A stretch of 64,000 nt of DNA from Durusdinium trenchii (Eukaryota; Sar; Dinophyceae; Suessiales; Symbiodiniaceae), in NCBI GenBank assembly GCA_963970005.1, contig CAXAMN010001225.1:1209010-1273009 (forward strand), read 5' to 3'. Below, piece by piece: positions 25,001-37,000 of this stretch (positions are counted from its first letter, which is position 1; every line of letters begins with the position of its first letter). A program made the position numbers and the translations under genes. Under the pieces are notes generated by a model. The model saw only the letters and a list, made by a program, of their open reading frames with translations. It ran no database searches and was not told the origin of the DNA.

Positions 25001-28000
25001 ATTACCTGTCACAAAAAGATCATCAACATGTAAACAACACATACCAATGGGTGACCTATTCTTAGAATTACTGCCACGCACAGGGTCCATAAAATGCTCA
25101 AGCAACTCTTCCACAACTTCAGGTGTAAGCTGAGGCGTTTGTGTCACAGTATACGTATGTTCTGCAGGAAGAAAAAGACTGACAAGCGTTTCAGCTTCTT
25201 CCTCCAACGTCACTGCATTCTTCTCGTTTCTGATATCCTTGTTTGTCTCGAGAAGCCACCAAACACCCTTACGCTTAACTATTGAAGTCCGAAAACAAAA
25301 ACGCGAACGCGAATACGTAGGTTCGGGAGTACGAAGAGCTTTAGCGCGATAAGCGACTTGAGCATGGCCATTTGCATATTGATGCCAACCTGCCTTGTGC
25401 TCTACAGAGTCAAGGAAGTTCTGGAGTTCCTGATCTACCACAGGAGTCCATTTTCCATCCTCTGCCTTAAGCAGGCTACGCGTCACCGTCTTCTCCGACC
25501 TATTTCCGTAACACACCGAAAACAGACGTTCTTCACAGAGAAAAGACCTACGAACTTCCTCCGCTGTGTCGTGGAATTCGTTTGGCGGCGCACCTGCTAC
25601 GTAGAAGGATACCGGTTCCGGTTCGGCTGGCATCTCCTCTGATGAGTAGTTCACAGCCTTAGGAACCCTCAAACATCCGGAGTAGCAAACGTACGTGCAC
25701 CGATCGGCTCGAGTCGGAACTAATCCGAGTGAGTGCAAAAACTTGTCGAGTCGATTCCACCAGCGACGAGGCGCATCACTCAATCCGTACACTGAACGGG
25801 TGCACAATCCGACAAGATACGGAGGCAATCCGATGTCGGTCGGAAGTTGAACGTGAATAACGCGTCGCTCGAGGTCGTAAAGTTCCCCCTGAAGAAAGGC
25901 AGTTTTCAAATCGATGTGTAACAGGTCCCAGAAAGAAGAGGCTGCATGCTGACATGCTACGCGAAAACCATACCTGGTCGCGGTTGGCGAGTCCGTCTGG
26001 AGGTCCCATTTCTGGGCATCTTGGAAGCCTCGACAGACCCATCTGGCCTTAAACTTCTTAAAGTTACCATCTTTGTCAATCTTGATGGTCAGGACCCATC
26101 GACCGGTAACATAGTTATCGATCTTATGCTTTCTTCGGTCTCGATACTTCATCGCAGTAAAGTCTAAAAAGCTGCGAAACTCCTCTAGTTTAGCTTGCTT
26201 GATCTCCTTCGCATACTTCCGGAGCACTTCCGGAGTAATCACACTCTCTGCCTTTGGCGTCTTCTTAGCCATTGTCTTCGCAAGATACTGGCAGAACTGT
26301 GAAAAACCTTTCGGATCATACGAGTTAAAACTCGGAGGAGCTTGGTTCGGACCTATGACACAAAAATCCATATCGTCAAAACTAACAAAAAGATTTTTCT
26401 CATCGTCCAGATCCTTGTCTGGATCCTTCTCAAAACCTTTCACATCTTCTTCATCAAAAATAGGTTCGGAATCTGTTTCATTTGTATCAATCGTCTCATT
26501 GTCATCGTCTTCGACTGTGCTCGTAGGCACAGGAATGTCGGCTGCTTGTGGCTGATTCGAACTTGATGCTGTCGGATTCTCCGAGTGTCCAGGGAAGAAA
26601 CTTCTTGGAACAGACTTCGGAGGTGCCGGAATAGGTTCATCATGTCCCGGTAATTGAACCTTAGAACGTTTTACCTGAAACTTCACCTTCGCCTTTGGCA
26701 AAGCATCAGTTGAGTCCACAGAAAGCTTCCTCATGTGCTTGCTGTGACGTTCACGATTCTCCGGAACATATGGTTCTGGCTCCGGCGTGTTCGAATCTGG
26801 CGACGGAACGAACGGATGAACGGGATCCGTATCACTCGGAAACCCTATTGGTGGTTGACCCGGATCATCTGGCGGACGGGATTCACTCGTAATCTCCGGC
26901 GTTGCCTCTTCCGGATCGCTCGATGGATATCCGAGTTGCTCTAAAGGAACATCGGGATTTCCGAACTGATTCGGACCAGCTACGGAACCTGTCGGAGGTG
27001 GTCCCGGAGGTTGTCCACCCTGGTGATCATCAGGGTTGCCACCCGGTCCATCACCAGGCGGATTCATATCTTCATCATCTGGATCAAAATACTGCTGTTC
27101 CCCCGAGACGGGAATCGGCTCATAAGCTATATCATCATCCATCGGTGGTCCGTAGTCTGGAGGTTGATCCTTTGGATCCTCTAGAGCTACTTCATCAGGA
27201 GTCACAATGCGCTTCACGGCGCCTGTCGCCTCTGCTTCGTAAACTATCATACTCCAATGATCTACCAAAAACTGTTCATGATGAGGAGACAGTTGTGACA
27301 CAAACATAAAGAAAACCTGATGGTATTTTCCTGGCTTCCACATAATCAACACTGCATCATCCTCAGAGTTGAAGAGAGGATGCACTCTACCAAAAGTACC
27401 ACGATAGACCTTACATCTCTCAAAATACATCTGTGGCAAGGTTCTTCGTCTAATCTCCTTCAGGCCTGGAATCAATGACACAATTCGAGAATCAGAGGAT
27501 GTTGTCACATCAAACTCTGATCTCTGAGGTAGTGCATCTACCTGCCTCAAGGTTCTGATCAGTTCAGTAGTAGTGAACCTTTGTGGTAGTATGTGTCGAA
27601 GTGGAACCGGAATTTCCGTCGTCTCTTCCGTTCTTACGGAATTCAGCAAAATTGACTGATGAGCTTCTCTCTCTAACAAAAGAGCTGTTCCACACAAACT
27701 TCCAGAGTCATAATTCTCCAGAAGATCTTCAATAAGGAAACTCTGACGCTTGTCGGAAGTCTCACTATAAGGAAGAAAACGATTCATCTCAACCAAAAAT
27801 GAGAACGGAAACTTCTTCCAGTCAGGATCCTTAAAGTACTGGTTGCTTCTAGTGGCTTGCACTGTTTTAGCTTGGAAGGAAAAGTCACCAATACCTTTAC
27901 ATCCCTGACAGGATGCATAGGAATGGAAAACTGTCACGTAACTAATTCCCTTCGGACAATAGCAGAAACAGTTCATATCCACATCAAACTTATAAAGCGG

Positions 28001-31000
28001 ATTTCTCAACGAAGAGATGAACTTCTGCAAAAACAGACAAAACTTGTTTCCCTTGGGAACAGTCACAAACACATGCTTCTTCCTTCTCAACTGCCACTCA
28101 ATCACATTACAACATAGCAACCAAATAGAAGCTCTGTTCTGTTTGGGAGAAGGGTTGTTGATCACTATACAGTGGGGCTGCAATCTCTCCAGTTGCTGCC
28201 AAATACCATCTTGACCCTTCATAGTGGAAAAGTTGTCTCCTGCCTTGAAATCCATAGGAGATGCAACTTTAACACCATTCTTTGAAAGGAACCAAGATAA
28301 TCCACTGTTTCCACGAAGTAACTCAACAACATCAGGATGATCATCATTACAGAAGAAAAAGGACTGTTCTCCGAATTCGGCATCAACATACAGTTCGTGA
28401 TCTTCACGCAAGTTCTCCGGATTCTCATCGTCTAATGCCGGTATGGAAACATCATGCCACTCATCGTGATCACGTCTAACCTTCGACTGATTCACACGTA
28501 CTACTGCCTTACCAGTGTTGGCTTGGGCCATAGCTCCTTCTTGTCCAAGTACTGTGGCACGAACCCAACGTCCTTTATCCTTGAACTTTGATGAATCCTG
28601 AGTCCAAACAAAAACCTTCTCTCCTTGGAAATAAGGACCGTCACTTGGCATAGTCCTTCTTGCAAGATCTGCTCGAAGGTCCTGAGCTTGTCGTGCTTCT
28701 TGATGAGCTCTCAAAGCCACACGTTGTAGTTCCAAATTTGTACGATCTTGTGCGGCGGCATTAGCTGACAATTGCTCAGGGCTTGCGGTCTCAAGGTCAA
28801 AAAGATCTGGTGGACGTCTTCCAGTTGCTATCTCTATTGGTGAATATCCACTGATAGTCAACTGACAATTTCTTGCCCAAACTACCTTCTTGACCACTTC
28901 TCTGACCGTAACACCACGAAAACGTGGGTCATCCAGATCTACCTTCATAACATGCCACATACGTTTGAACAAACGTACAGCTGTCTCTGCTCGGTTCGGC
29001 CAAGGAGTTCTTGGCCCACAAGGACATTGTTGTATACCATGGAACCTGTAGTATTCAACAAAAGCATCTGTGAAAAAGGCTTCGTCTCCTACGATGGCCT
29101 TTGGAACACAGTTGTTCTCATCAGACCATTGCCTCAATGCTTGGATGGTGGTTTGATCTATGAGGTCTTTCTGTGCCGTAGCCCAGAGAAGATTTGTGGC
29201 ACCATCAAGAACAAGTAGAATGATATACTTGTTCTTGTGAAGTTCAACCTCACAGCGATCAGCAAAAACAACATCACCAAAACATGAAGCTCTAATACCG
29301 GAGACTCTGGCTCGTGGCGGAGGTGCCACTGAAGTGTTACAAACACGGCAGTTCCTGACAACTGATTCATACTTCTCTAAAACAGAGTCAGGAAGCTTCA
29401 ACATAGAAACACGTCTACGAAACTGAGTAGGACTCATATGGTAGTGCTTCACATGAAGCTTATAAAGCTCTACCTTGTCCTCCAGTCTCTGTAACATCTT
29501 CCTATATGCCGGTATCATTGCAACAACTTCACTACCAGGTAATGGGATTGAAATCCGCCTAGGCTCAAGAGCGCCATCACCTGGTTCAAGTGGTTCATGT
29601 TTATCACTTGATGGTCCTTTTGATGCTTTAGGAATTTCTACAAGTTCACCTTCTGGCCTCTCAGGTGGTTCTGAGGGAGCATACTCCTCAAGATCATCAC
29701 CCTTTAAATCATTCTGAGGCTCAGATGGTTTCGACTTGTGTCCCTTCCAAAATGGATCAAAACCCTTGGAAGTATACCGAAACTTTGGCGGCGCGGGCTT
29801 TTCCGCGGCACTGGATGGTGCACCTTCCTTCTCTGATGAGAAGCCTGTGCACCTTCCTTCTCTGATGAGAAGCCTGGTTCCCTGTCCTTTGCAATGGGAA
29901 CCTTCTCTGAGGAGGAGCGCACCACTGCATCGGGATCACCAATGCCACGGTGCTCAATGCCAGCCTTCCTGATCTTTAGATCTGGAATTTTGGCATCTGG
30001 CTTAAATTTAAAAATTGTTCTACCACGCCATTCATAGCCAAGTTGTAGGTCCTTCCATTTTGCCTTGCGCCAATCATCTGTCTTCTTGATTTCTTCTCCT
30101 CCTGCTTTCTTCTTGATGATTGTCAGTCGCAAGTCTTCCAGCAAGTCAGTGTCTACAGGACAGGACTTAGTTGCTGGGAAAAGAATTTTCCTGTAATCCT
30201 TGTGGTGACGTATCAGTTCTCTCTTGTGAACATCTACTTCCCAGAAATCAACCACAGGATATGCATGCTCAGCTTCACCTTCATCACTATTGTGTTCAAC
30301 AGAAATATGGCCATATTCATAGTGAGTGAGGTGAGAGTAAAAACTCTTCTCACGCTGAGTCTGCCAACGCACGTCAGACAGATACCATGCAATATCTTGG
30401 AAGTCCAACACAAGATGAGTACTGGCTGCAACCTTCAACTCCAAAAATTTGATACCAAGAGGCACCGATGTCAGATAAGCATGTTGAGGTGTCAGCCTGA
30501 GTTCAAAGCCTAAGTTCCTCATCTGTGGCAAGCTCATAAGCAAAGGGACTTCTCCTTCTTCCACTATGTCGAACTCTGTATGGTGGATCGTCCATGCACG
30601 ATCATACATGTAAATCACCAGTTTCTGAGAGCAAGTAGCCTTCTGGGAATTGGCAAAGTAAAACTTGCTCTTGGTAGACTCAAAAGAGTACCATAATCCA
30701 CAATCTGGGTGATTGTCGACATAGTTGCAAAAATGGTCGACTGCTCGCCTTGATCCCATAGCTCTAGTGCATCCAATGTCCAGGATTGCAATAGTTGGCG
30801 GGAAGCGATTCTCAGTCAAAAATGAAATAGCCTGCATCTCCTTCACTTCTTCCTCAGCGCTCATAAGCGCAAAGCCATCAGCGCTCATAAGCGCAAAGCC
30901 ATCAGGAGCCTTTGTGAGCATCTCCTTTGACAAAGAGTACCTCACAGGGGCACTCATGTCATCGAAGATCGTCTCACCATTGTTGACCACGCAGTCAGCT

Positions 31001-34000
31001 TCATCTTGGCATGAGGTCATCATGCCTGACAGCAAGTCCACCTCACTGTCATGGACTTCAGCTGCTGCTGTCACACAATGTGCATAGAAACCTTGTTGAC
31101 CTCCTGATGCTTGTGAAGTTCTTGAAGGTGCAGGTAAAGAACGTGGCTGTTGTTGATTTGCATAGTTTGCATCTTGTTTGCCATCTCCTTTATCCTTTCC
31201 TTTTCCTTTCTTGCCTTTTCTCTTGCCTTTTCCTTTTCCTTTGTGGGAAAACCATGCTTCTTCAAGCTGTTGCCAAAAGTCATTGGCATCATCATATTCT
31301 CCTTGAAGATAGTCATTCATATCCTCGGCAAGAATGGCATCATATGCTCCTTGGTTTGACTCCCAAGTGTCCTCATAAGGATTCTCTTCAAGGTATTCAT
31401 CTGGAAATATTGTCTGTTGCTCATCAGCAAAATGGCCTTTACCTCGTCTCTTTCCTTTTCCTTTTCCACGAGGTCTGAAGAATCTGCGGCCTGATCTTCC
31501 TTTTCCTTTTCCTTTCCTTCTACCTTTTCCTTTGCCTTTTCTGGCTCTTCTTCCTTGGAATCTCCTTTGGAACCATGAGAAGTTTTGATCATCATATACC
31601 CAAAAGACATCGTCCAGGGCATCTAAAAATCCTTCTGTTCCATCTTCTTCATCTTCGGCCCAATAGCCAAATGTACCATCGAGTTCTCCTTCGTCTAGTA
31701 CGAGAAATGATCTTCTACCTCCAGCACCTGTCGGCTGCATCAATGGATTGTCTACTGAAGTCTTTGTCGTGCAGAACATCTCGATGAAAACTGTCCTCAG
31801 CTCTGTTGTAGTGTATTGCTGCAGGTACCTGCCACGATGAGTCATCAACGAAGTCAAAGTGTTTCGCTGGTCCTGAGACAAATCTGCAAGGGACAGCATG
31901 AGTAGGGCAATGAGATTCTCTCCTAAAGGAAAATCATTCTGATGAAGAATTCTCATATTGCCATTGACATTCTGCATGATTTCCTGAATCCTTTCTGCCG
32001 TTGGTGCTACTCCAGTCAACGCTGCATCTGCCTGCATCTGAGCAAGGACTTGGGGATGTGCTTGAGTGACTGGTTCTAACATGTCCATCCAACTGCTCAT
32101 AAGCCTTTGGAGTAAAATCTGGAATCTTGTCATCCATTTCATCATGTCAGCTGATCCTCGATTGAATCGCACGAATTGCATAAACCTGTATAGGAATACA
32201 TTGGTTGATCCTTTCACGAAATATGGTCGTAGTACTCGTTTGAAGTAATCTACTCCTGCTCCTGGTGGCTCATTAGCCTTCAATGAATCTCTGTCTAATA
32301 CACGTTTGTATACTGCTGCTTCTCCTTCTAATCTGTTTCTCAAAGCTGGTCCTCTCTTCTCATCTTCCAGCTCGGTGATATCACACCAATCGTCTATGGC
32401 ATCCTCATAAGAAAACCATGAAGTCTTTCCATCATAAGATGGGGGCACCTTTGTAGTGACCTGTGTTGTCATTGCTATTGCTGCTGGTTCTCTTCTCACA
32501 TGCCTATTCACGTAGGCTGCTGGCTCATAAGCCACATCCGCATCAGGCTCTTCCCAGTCGTCAATCCAATCCATGGCCGTTTGCCCACAAGCAATTCTAT
32601 GCCTAGGAAAGGAGCTCACCTGGGTCTTCCAGGATCACTGCTCCGCTACCACTGAAAGAGTGACTAGGGCGTACACGGTAGAGGTGCAGACCGCTAGTGT
32701 CTTTTATGCGCAGAGTCTTATCCTCTTGCTCTTTAGGTCCATTGACCCTCTCTTGAGCCTTGAAGCAGTCAAGCATGGACACACTATATCAGCTGTTGGA
32801 GTGGAACCCTGTACAGGTAGGCTCTACTTTTCAGGGGGCCCCCCCCCCCTTTCAACTCCACCCTAGCGCGCCTCGGGGTCAACCGTTCGAAAACACTGTA
32901 AATATCAGTGTTTTCAGCTCTTTCAGTCCTCAGCAGTGACAAAAAATCATGGAATTTACAGCGTTTTTTGTGGCTGTCCGGCAAAAAACACCGCAAAAAC
33001 CGATGGTTTTTGATGCGTCTCGGTTAGAAAATTGACCGAAAAAAGACCAAAAACCAGGAAAGATTTTGTCAGAAAGGGTTTTTGAGGCTTTTGGAGGCTT
33101 CAAAATTGCACAAAACTATGGTATTTACAGGGTTTTGTGCACCTTCCCGGCAGAAAACGCCGGTATTTACACGGTTTTCTGCGCTTTTCCAGCGCTCAAC
33201 CGTGGTGCGCCTTTGGATCGACGGCTACAAAATACCGTAAATACAAGTGTTTTCAGCTCCTCCTGTCTTCAAGAGTGGCGTTAGACCTTGCCGCGGCTGT
33301 GGATCAACGGCAACGAAACCTCGTAAATACGAGTGTTTTTGAGCACGTCCTGTTTGCAAGCATTGTGACTCCTTTTGAAGGCACGTCAACCTGTATTGAA
33401 ACCGCTAGACCGCTACAGCTTCTGGAGGTTTTGTCAAGCGTTTGTGCATTAGTTTTTCTTTCATCGCGCTCACTCACTTCTCTTCAAACAAGTGGGGGGG
33501 CCTCTCACCTCCTCCCGGATTACGCCTGATTCCCTGCTACCTTTCGTTCACCCCCCTCCTCTCTCAAGTTGCCGTGGGTCAAAAACGGGACAATGTGCTT
33601 GACCACTGAACATGAACAGAATAGACTTCCTGGGAGGTCAATCTACCAGGTTTTGGGGCTCCAGGTTTTCGCTCGCAGCCATGTAGAATCTTATCATAGT
33701 CCACAGACCAAAGTGAGTGGGTGGAGTGGTGCCAACGAGTCAAAGCCCAACGAGTGCTGACACCTGCGGGAGATGATGTGGACCGGTCGCGTCTCACGCG
33801 CTTGAGGACTTCTTGAAGTCGATCCCCAACGAGCTGACCAAGCTTGCGGGTGCAGTGAATGAGGCGATGCAACTTACAGACTTGGCGGCTTGGCTATGAC
33901 TTGACAGGCTTGAGATACCATCTGCAGACTGGAATTGTTTGACATACATTTGCCAGCAGGTTTGTTGGGACCATGTGGAATTTTGCCCTTCAGTCTTGCT

Positions 34001-37000
34001 TTTTGGGGTGAAACTGCTCAGGTTGAGGACCTCCGCTACGAGCTCCCGGCCGAAACCCTGGAAGCTCGTTGGGAGATGTCGAGTGCTTAGATGTCGAAAG
34101 AACTGAACAGCAAACTCGACTCCAGATTTGGTGATCCACACCTAGTTCTCCAGGTTTGGCTCATCTGGTCTTGTCAAGTCCAGGGCAGCCAAATGCATGG
34201 AGTGCGCAGAGATACAAACTGATGTTGACAAATCATACAAATCAATCGCTTCCTTCTCTGCAAGGTACCTGAACACTCAACACGATTCCTTCCTGCAGTC
34301 TCAAGAGTCAGAACAGAAGGCGTTTTCTTTTTCTGTTTGATTGCCGAAGAGAACGCTCTCCTTTCCTTATATTTTTTTCTGGGAACGCTTTTCTTCTTGG
34401 AACCGTTCACCCCCGGCACGATCTGGCGAACGATGTGGCCTTCACCAGGAGTTTGATCAAAGACTTGTGAGACTGGAGGAGGCCCGGCGGTTCTGGCCTG
34501 CTCTGGGGAGCTCATTGCATCATGGCGTGTCGTGGGTGGATTTTTCTCTCTGAGGTGATCGAAGGTTTCTCCCAGTACAAGGATCTTGGCCAAGTCAGAG
34601 AAGTTGCTGAGAAGGCTGACTTGGCAGCTTTACAAAGTGCCGGAAGGCCGAAAACCTTTGGTGCTAGGTGCGGGCAACATCTGAAGAGATCAAGCAGTGC
34701 CAGGACTTGGTTCGGCTCTACAACTCTCGAGAGGCCACTAACGGGGTCATCTGGCCGGGAGGCAGACGAACACTCCATGTGTCTTTTTGCAGGTGCTGTT
34801 TGATCGGGCCCGCTGCCCAGTCAACACTTGTTTGACAAATACTTGAAACATATGTGCAAAAGCTATGCCTAAGGACCAGACGGACTACTCGAACCTTCAG
34901 ACCATGATCAAAACCTTTGAGCCCTACAACAACCTTTGGAAGACTGCTGGAGATTGGGTGAGCAACAAAGAGGCCACACGGCCACACTGACAAGCTGCTA
35001 ATTCCTGCCAAGTCAGACAAACTGCAGCTTGCTTCGGAAATTCGTTCTTGTGATGCAGAGTCATGGTTTGGCTTACTTCATTCTACATGGACTGTGAAGC
35101 TCTGGGTTGTGGGATGTTACTGTTCTAGCTCATGGCGTTTCAGGCCTGGCTCGGGGGCCCCTTCGATGAAATCGATCCTCGATATTGTGAGAATGAGGCG
35201 TGTAGTTGGATCGGTCGGAGGAAGAGGATCTGGGTCTCACTGAGTCCCTGTGACACTTGCCATTTTGGGAAGCCCACAAAGTAACTAAGACTTAGTAGTA
35301 CACTGCTTTGGTGCTTTGATGGACTTAATTTCTCCAGGATGGTGTCATTTCTTAAGCAGACAAAACATGACAAAGACCGTTTCTGCTTGTTTCATATTTT
35401 TAAAGCTGGTTTGCTTCAGCAGCTGCATGAAGGTGACAAACGGCATCCGGCTTCTTTTCAAGACCATCCGCACTCTCAAAGAGAACGAAGAGACAAAGGC
35501 CAGTGCTCCAGTGCTGCCAAACTATCAATCAGTGGTACCGAGTGGTACCTGCTTTGGCTGGCCTGCTGTGCAGTCCATCTGCGGCATTGCAGAGCAAATC
35601 AAGACCGAGTTGGAAGAGTTGGGTCCCAAGGATTGGAGAATGTTTTCCGCATTGTTTGGTGTTTGCATAATGTGAGGCCAAGAACACAGATACCGCTGAT
35701 TACAGAGAGTTTGTATGTATGTCAGTGATGTGAGTGGCATGAATGCTTAGGCTTAAGCGCACCCCTCCTCTGAACATACCTGAAACCATCTCTGCTCCAA
35801 TGTCACTTCTTCCGTTTAGAGGCCTTTGCAGAACACACTGTCTTGGGACCCCTATGGCAGAAGCCTGAGCGCTGAGGTTCAAGCCCAATCTTCCCCTGGT
35901 GACTGGCCTTCGCAATGAGGGAATGCGCCAGCGTCACTGGGTCAGCCCCTCAGTCCTTGTGCGGGGTCCAGTTTGAGGTCCATAGTGGGACTCTTATGAG
36001 TCGACATGCACCTGGAAAAAAAAGTCAGAGTGGACAGTTTCGACCTGACAGGAACAGATTTCCGAGAAGTCTGGAGCCAAGACGGCAGAGTGCCTGCTTG
36101 TTCGGATATACCACCGAGTGACTCAATGTTTGTAGGAACTATTTCGTTTGTGTTGCACCTGCAACTACACTCTTGCCGGAGTTCAGAGCACCAGACCTTT
36201 GCACAAGGTCAGGCGTGCAGGTTGGGCCTGGCATGGATGGAGGCTTTACTTTGCAGAGGACCGTGATCCCAAAATAGACGACGGATGGCCCGAGCGTGTT
36301 TAGGTGTCAAGTTACTCTGGTGTCAGGTATGCGTGCATGACCATGAAACAGTGCAAGAAAAAGAGTGATGAGATGGTGAGAGAGAGTGAAAGAGAGGGTG
36401 AGAAACGCATGAGATGAAAGAGCAGAATGTGTGTCCAGGTCCTGCCCCGAAAGATGTTTTCCAGGCCATGTTCATGTAGATATATGTGCGTTGTTGCAGT
36501 AAAATGTGTGGATTCAGGTTTTGCCTGCGGCATGTGTGCATGTGAAGATTTGAGGTGAGATGTTGTGAACGAACGCTGCAGCCCTCGCAGCCGCATGGTT
36601 TTTGCCCCGGCAGCGAAAGCACACAGGAACACACGGCAGCAGCTGAAACAGTAACAAGGACAAAGCTGGAGGCAATGTTTGCGCGTGTGTTATCGGACTA
36701 GCGCACACGCCGCGTCTTGTTTTGAGTGTTGCGGAGGTGCAAGCTGTTGCACACTGCTCACTCCTGTTCGATCCAAAACGTAAATGCGATGCTGCCAAGG
36801 ACGCAAGGATTGTTTTTTGAAGCAGTATCTTGATTGCGTCTGCACTGTATGATTGTATGCCACAATGAGCCAAGCGCAAAAAATAGCAGCACTACGAAAA
36901 TATGCATTGGACTCTTTGGGCCGCGGAAATTGAGTGCTGCCAGAGTTGCCTGCGCATGCAACCCCAGTGAGAAAGGCATGCGTCTCGCCTTTCACAGTGT

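Larger units (their letters stand above)
17264..32833 (-). mobile_element. LTR retrotransposon, Ty1/copia superfamily, three-ORF type
   Basis: This 15.6-kb element lies antisense in a dynein intron. It has two 181-bp direct LTRs that begin TG and end CA, show no difference by eye, and are flanked by GGGGG on both sides. On the - strand the order is 5' LTR, primer-binding site, gag-protease (32619-29704), integrase-RT-RNase H (29518-23948), third ORF (23766-18361), a ~0.9-kb tail, 3' LTR. Integrase before reverse transcriptase is the copia order. Identical LTRs imply a recent insertion. It is far longer than a typical 5-6 kb copia element, mainly because of long inter-domain regions in pol and the extra third ORF. 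Confidence 0.95.

Noticed and set aside
29518-29704. Programmed -1 frameshift between gag and pol
   Set aside because: The gap between the frames is fully explained by the perfect 29-bp tandem duplication; no slippery heptamer is needed.
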